DNA of 64,000 nt from Scopulibacillus darangshiensis (GTDB lineage Bacteria > Bacillota > Bacilli > Bacillales > Sporolactobacillaceae), in NCBI RefSeq assembly GCF_004341035.1, contig NZ_SLXK01000010.1, positions 1-64,000 on the forward strand. Direction: 5' to 3'. The translations under genes and the position numbers were made by a program. The notes beneath the pieces are model-generated. The model had not been told where the DNA came from. It made no database searches and worked only from the letters and a program-made list of their open reading frames with translations. This document shows, piece by piece, positions 61,746 through 64,000 of the stretch (the stretch's first letter is position 1; every line of letters starts with the position of its first letter).

Positions 61746-63179
61746 GTGACAAATGACCATAAACAAGAAATAGGCACACAGCACAAGCTAAAACAAAGCT
61801 TGAAGACTCGCCATGTGACGATGATCGCACTTGGCGGTATTATTGGGGCCGGGCTCTTCGTGGGCAGCGGCGCCGTTATCAATGCAACGGGGCCGGCAGC
61901 CGTGCTTAGTTATATTCTTGCCGGGGGTCTTATGGTTTTGATCATGCGTATGATAGGAGAAATGGCGGTTGCAGAGCCGTCAACCGGTTCAATCTCTGAT
62001 TATGCCAGAAAGGCATTAGGAAACTGGGCCGGTTTCACAGTTGGCTGGCTCTATTGGTACATGTGGATCATCGTCCTTGCTATAGAGGCTGTTGCAGGTG
62101 CTGGTATATTAGTAAACTATCTAAATATACCTTCTTGGTTGTTGTGTTTGTCATTGATCGTCCTGCTTACTTTGACTAATCTTTATTCAGTCGGGTCATA
62201 TGGTGAGGCCGAGTTTTGGTTTGCATCTATAAAAATAGTGGCAATTATTGCTTTTATTGCCGTTGGTGTTTTATTTTTAATAGGATTGTGGCCCGGTGAT
62301 TCACCCGGTCTTTCAATGATATATAGCGACGGAGGCTTCTTTCCTAAAGGGGTGGGGGCGGCTTTAATCGGCACCGTAACAGTCCTTTTCTCGATTGGCG
62401 GGGCAGAAATTGCAACAATTGCCGCTGCAGAATCAGATAATCCTGAAAAGAATGCAGCAAAGGCAACAAATCAAGTGATGTATAGGGTGTTTTTCTTTTA
62501 TGTCGTTTCCGTCTTCTTAATAGTATGTATTGTTCCGTGGAATATTGATTTTGCCGGGGTTGCTATTAAAAGCCCGTTTGCTATGGCACTTAATGAATTG
62601 GGCATTCCTGTTGCAGCTGCAATCATGAAAATAGTGATTCTTACAGCTGTTCTTAGCTCGCTTAACTCATGTCTTTACATTACCTCCAGAATGCTGTTTG
62701 CGCTCACCAGGCACGGTGATGCACCGCCAATCTTCTTGAAAACGACCAAACGCGGTGTCCCGGTCTGGGCGATCCTTGCGGGAACTACCTTTGGTTATGT
62801 TGCTGTTATTTTAAACTACTTTTTTCCTGAAACCGTTTTCTTATTTCTAATAAATTCTGCAGGGGCAATCTCTTTATTTTATTATCTGATTATTGCATAT
62901 TCAGAAATTAAGCTGCGTCGCAAGCTTGAACAGGAAGCACCTGAAAAATTGAAATTAAAGATGTGGTTATTTCCTTACCTCACTTACTTTACAATTTTTT
63001 GTATGTTAGCGGTTTTGATTGCAATGTTATGGCTGCCTGATACGCGACCGGAAATCCTGATGAGTTTTGTCAGCCTTGTTATTATTCTTGTTGCATATAA
63101 ATTCCGGGCCAATAACCAATATACAGATGGTTCATATGCCAAAACGGATGAACCAGTGGGCAAAAGTCCATTTAATTAG
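61746..63179 (+). CDS. amino-acid permease (APC superfamily, AAT/GabP-like)
   Basis: This 477-residue protein has 12 helices. The first contains MIALGGIIGAGLFVGSGAVI, the APC substrate-binding glycine-rich break; GAEIATIAAAESDNPEKNAAKA and SRMLFALTRHGDAP follow in later helices. It resembles GABA and other AAT-family proton symporters. It starts at GTG after GGAAGGTG. Within this cluster it probably imports the amino-containing substrate later acted upon by the M20 enzymes and aminotransferase; that is inferred from position. Confidence 0.88.
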   Translation: MTNDHKQEIGTQHKLKQSLKTRHVTMIALGGIIGAGLFVGSGAVINATGPAAVLSYILAGGLMVLIMRMIGEMAVAEPSTGSISDYARKALGNWAGFTVGWLYWYMWIIVLAIEAVAGAGILVNYLNIPSWLLCLSLIVLLTLTNLYSVGSYGEAEFWFASIKIVAIIAFIAVGVLFLIGLWPGDSPGLSMIYSDGGFFPKGVGAALIGTVTVLFSIGGAEIATIAAAESDNPEKNAAKATNQVMYRVFFFYVVSVFLIVCIVPWNIDFAGVAIKSPFAMALNELGIPVAAAIMKIVILTAVLSSLNSCLYITSRMLFALTRHGDAPPIFLKTTKRGVPVWAILAGTTFGYVAVILNYFFPETVFLFLINSAGAISLFYYLIIAYSEIKLRRKLEQEAPEKLKLKMWLFPYLTYFTIFCMLAVLIAMLWLPDTRPEILMSFVSLVIILVAYKFRANNQYTDGSYAKTDEPVGKSPFN

Positions 63180-63195
63180 GAGGCATCGATAAGAA

Positions 63196-64000
63196 GTGAT
63201 TGGGACTATACAAATTAACATCGACCGACTCAATAAAGATCTTGATAAATATGCGCGTTTTGGAGAGGATCCAGAGGGCGGCATTACAAGGCCCAGTTTT
63301 TCCGAGCCGGATCTTGGAGTAAGGAAATTATTCATTAAAGAACTGCGCTATCTCGGACTGGAAGTCTCGATTGATGGAGCAGGGAACATTTGGGGGAGTT
63401 TAAAAGGAAGCGGGAAGAAATCTGGGAGCATCGTGATCGGTTCTCACCTGGATACCGTTCCAAACGGCGGGAAATACGATGGGGCGCTTGGTACGCTTAT
63501 GGCTAAAGAAATCATCCGAACCATTATTGATAATAAAATCTCACTTGACCATGATGTCGACATTGTATCCTTTACAGCGGAAGAGTCAAATGATTTCAAT
63601 ATATCAACATTCGGAAGCCGCTCTTTTGCCGGCCGTTTATCACCTGGTTTTATAAAGGGTGTATCTGATTCCAATGGTTTGCGCCTTGCTGATGCCCTTA
63701 AAAGTGTTGATGGCGGAATCGATCGTTATGCATCTATGAACTATTTAAGAAAAGATAAAAAAGCATTCATCGAACTTCATATAGAACAGGGCAAGCGGTT
63801 GGAGGACAAGAATATCTCCGCAGCTGTGGTGGATAACATGGTGGGGATATATAGGAATACAGTTACTGTCACAGGTGAGGCCAATCATTCAGGAACAACG
63901 ATGATGGCGGATAGAAATGACGCGCTGACAGCGGCCGCTGAAATCATTTTAGCGATTGAGAGACTCGGCAATGCCGACCCAACTGACCTTGTCGCAACGG
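63196..64000 (+). CDS. M20 allantoate/N-carbamoyl-amino acid amidohydrolase, 3-prime cut by window edge
   Basis: About 268 codons are visible, with no stop before the window end. The sequence shows the hydantoinase/carbamylase branch of M20: GSHLDTVPNGGKYDGALGTL (metal His and Asp), TAEESNDFNISTFGSRSFAG (catalytic and metal Glu, with the usual FNxSxxGSR) and LHIEQGKRLED (metal His). The dimer arginine region RNTVTVTGEANHSGTTMMADRNDAL is also present. Family length is about 410 residues. Members split N-carbamoyl groups or allantoate-like ureides, releasing ammonia and CO2. The GTG start is 12 bases after GGAGG, a little long. It follows the permease by 16 bases. Confidence 0.88.
   Translation, partial: MIGTIQINIDRLNKDLDKYARFGEDPEGGITRPSFSEPDLGVRKLFIKELRYLGLEVSIDGAGNIWGSLKGSGKKSGSIVIGSHLDTVPNGGKYDGALGTLMAKEIIRTIIDNKISLDHDVDIVSFTAEESNDFNISTFGSRSFAGRLSPGFIKGVSDSNGLRLADALKSVDGGIDRYASMNYLRKDKKAFIELHIEQGKRLEDKNISAAVVDNMVGIYRNTVTVTGEANHSGTTMMADRNDALTAAAEIILAIERLGNADPTDLVAT

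Overview
The window looks like chromosomal DNA of an aerobic, spore-forming Bacillales bacterium. The signs are low to moderate GC, strong AGGAGG-type ribosome binding sites, frequent TTG and GTG starts, a CotF-like spore coat gene, and close matches to Bacillus subtilis proteins (CatE, IolS, PaiB, YwqN/YwqM-like pair, LmrB-like exporter, FolD). The genus cannot be fixed from the sequence. No rRNA, tRNA, CRISPR array or complete insertion sequence was seen.

Positions 1-7200 are a decayed accessory zone. Intact small enzymes (histidine phosphatase, GNAT, alpha/beta hydrolase, methyltransferase, LysE exporter, DinB proteins) alternate with gene remnants: a LysE fragment, DUF692 with an amber stop, a scrambled NUDIX gene, a frameshifted Ada, and truncated VOC, FAD-monooxygenase and hydrolase genes. 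Positions 7200-12000 carry detoxification and redox enzymes (CatE-like dioxygenase, PhzF, a StyA-like monooxygenase, an aldo/keto reductase). A peptidoglycan glycosyltransferase broken by an amber codon and bounded by two inverted REP-like palindromes follows. Next comes an overlapping ECF sigma factor, response regulator and histidine kinase operon (13.0-16.5 kb), then regulators, transporters and oxidoreductases to 23 kb.

Positions 23.2-32.8 kb hold a possible envelope redox module. It contains a hexapeptide-repeat lipoprotein, a two-component system with an intramembrane-sensing kinase, a single-chain cytochrome b plus YedY-like molybdoenzyme with an internal Tat motif, and a TatA gene. 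A ZTP-riboswitch-controlled folD and a deleted acetolactate synthase gene interrupt it. It ends with a beta-propeller/cupredoxin lipoprotein whose copper-site halves are in permuted order. The two lipoprotein genes share a 40-bp upstream element.

Positions 33-41 kb carry a TetR/MFS efflux pair, a glycolipid-type glycosyltransferase, a methyltransferase behind a leader-peptide/terminator structure, DinB, CotF and an Rpn nuclease gene. Positions 41.4-46.1 kb form an RpiR-regulated cluster (YfcC carrier, M20 deacylase, N-acylamino acid racemase) suited to converting D-amino acids through N-acyl forms.

The last 14 kb (about 49.7 kb to the right edge) look like one catabolic region. It has an AbgA-like amidohydrolase with an unfamiliar regulator, a class III aminotransferase, an aldehyde dehydrogenase, an NhaC antiporter, a flavin reductase fused to a GntR/FCD transcription factor, an HpaB-type monooxygenase, a kinase-less FAD synthetase, RidA, DUF1028, an amino-acid permease and a carbamoylase-type M20 enzyme cut by the edge. 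The aminotransferase and reductase-regulator promoters share a -35/-10 layout and an operator-like element in the same position, so they are probably one regulon. This region, and the reductase-regulator fusion in particular, is the best candidate for an undescribed system.
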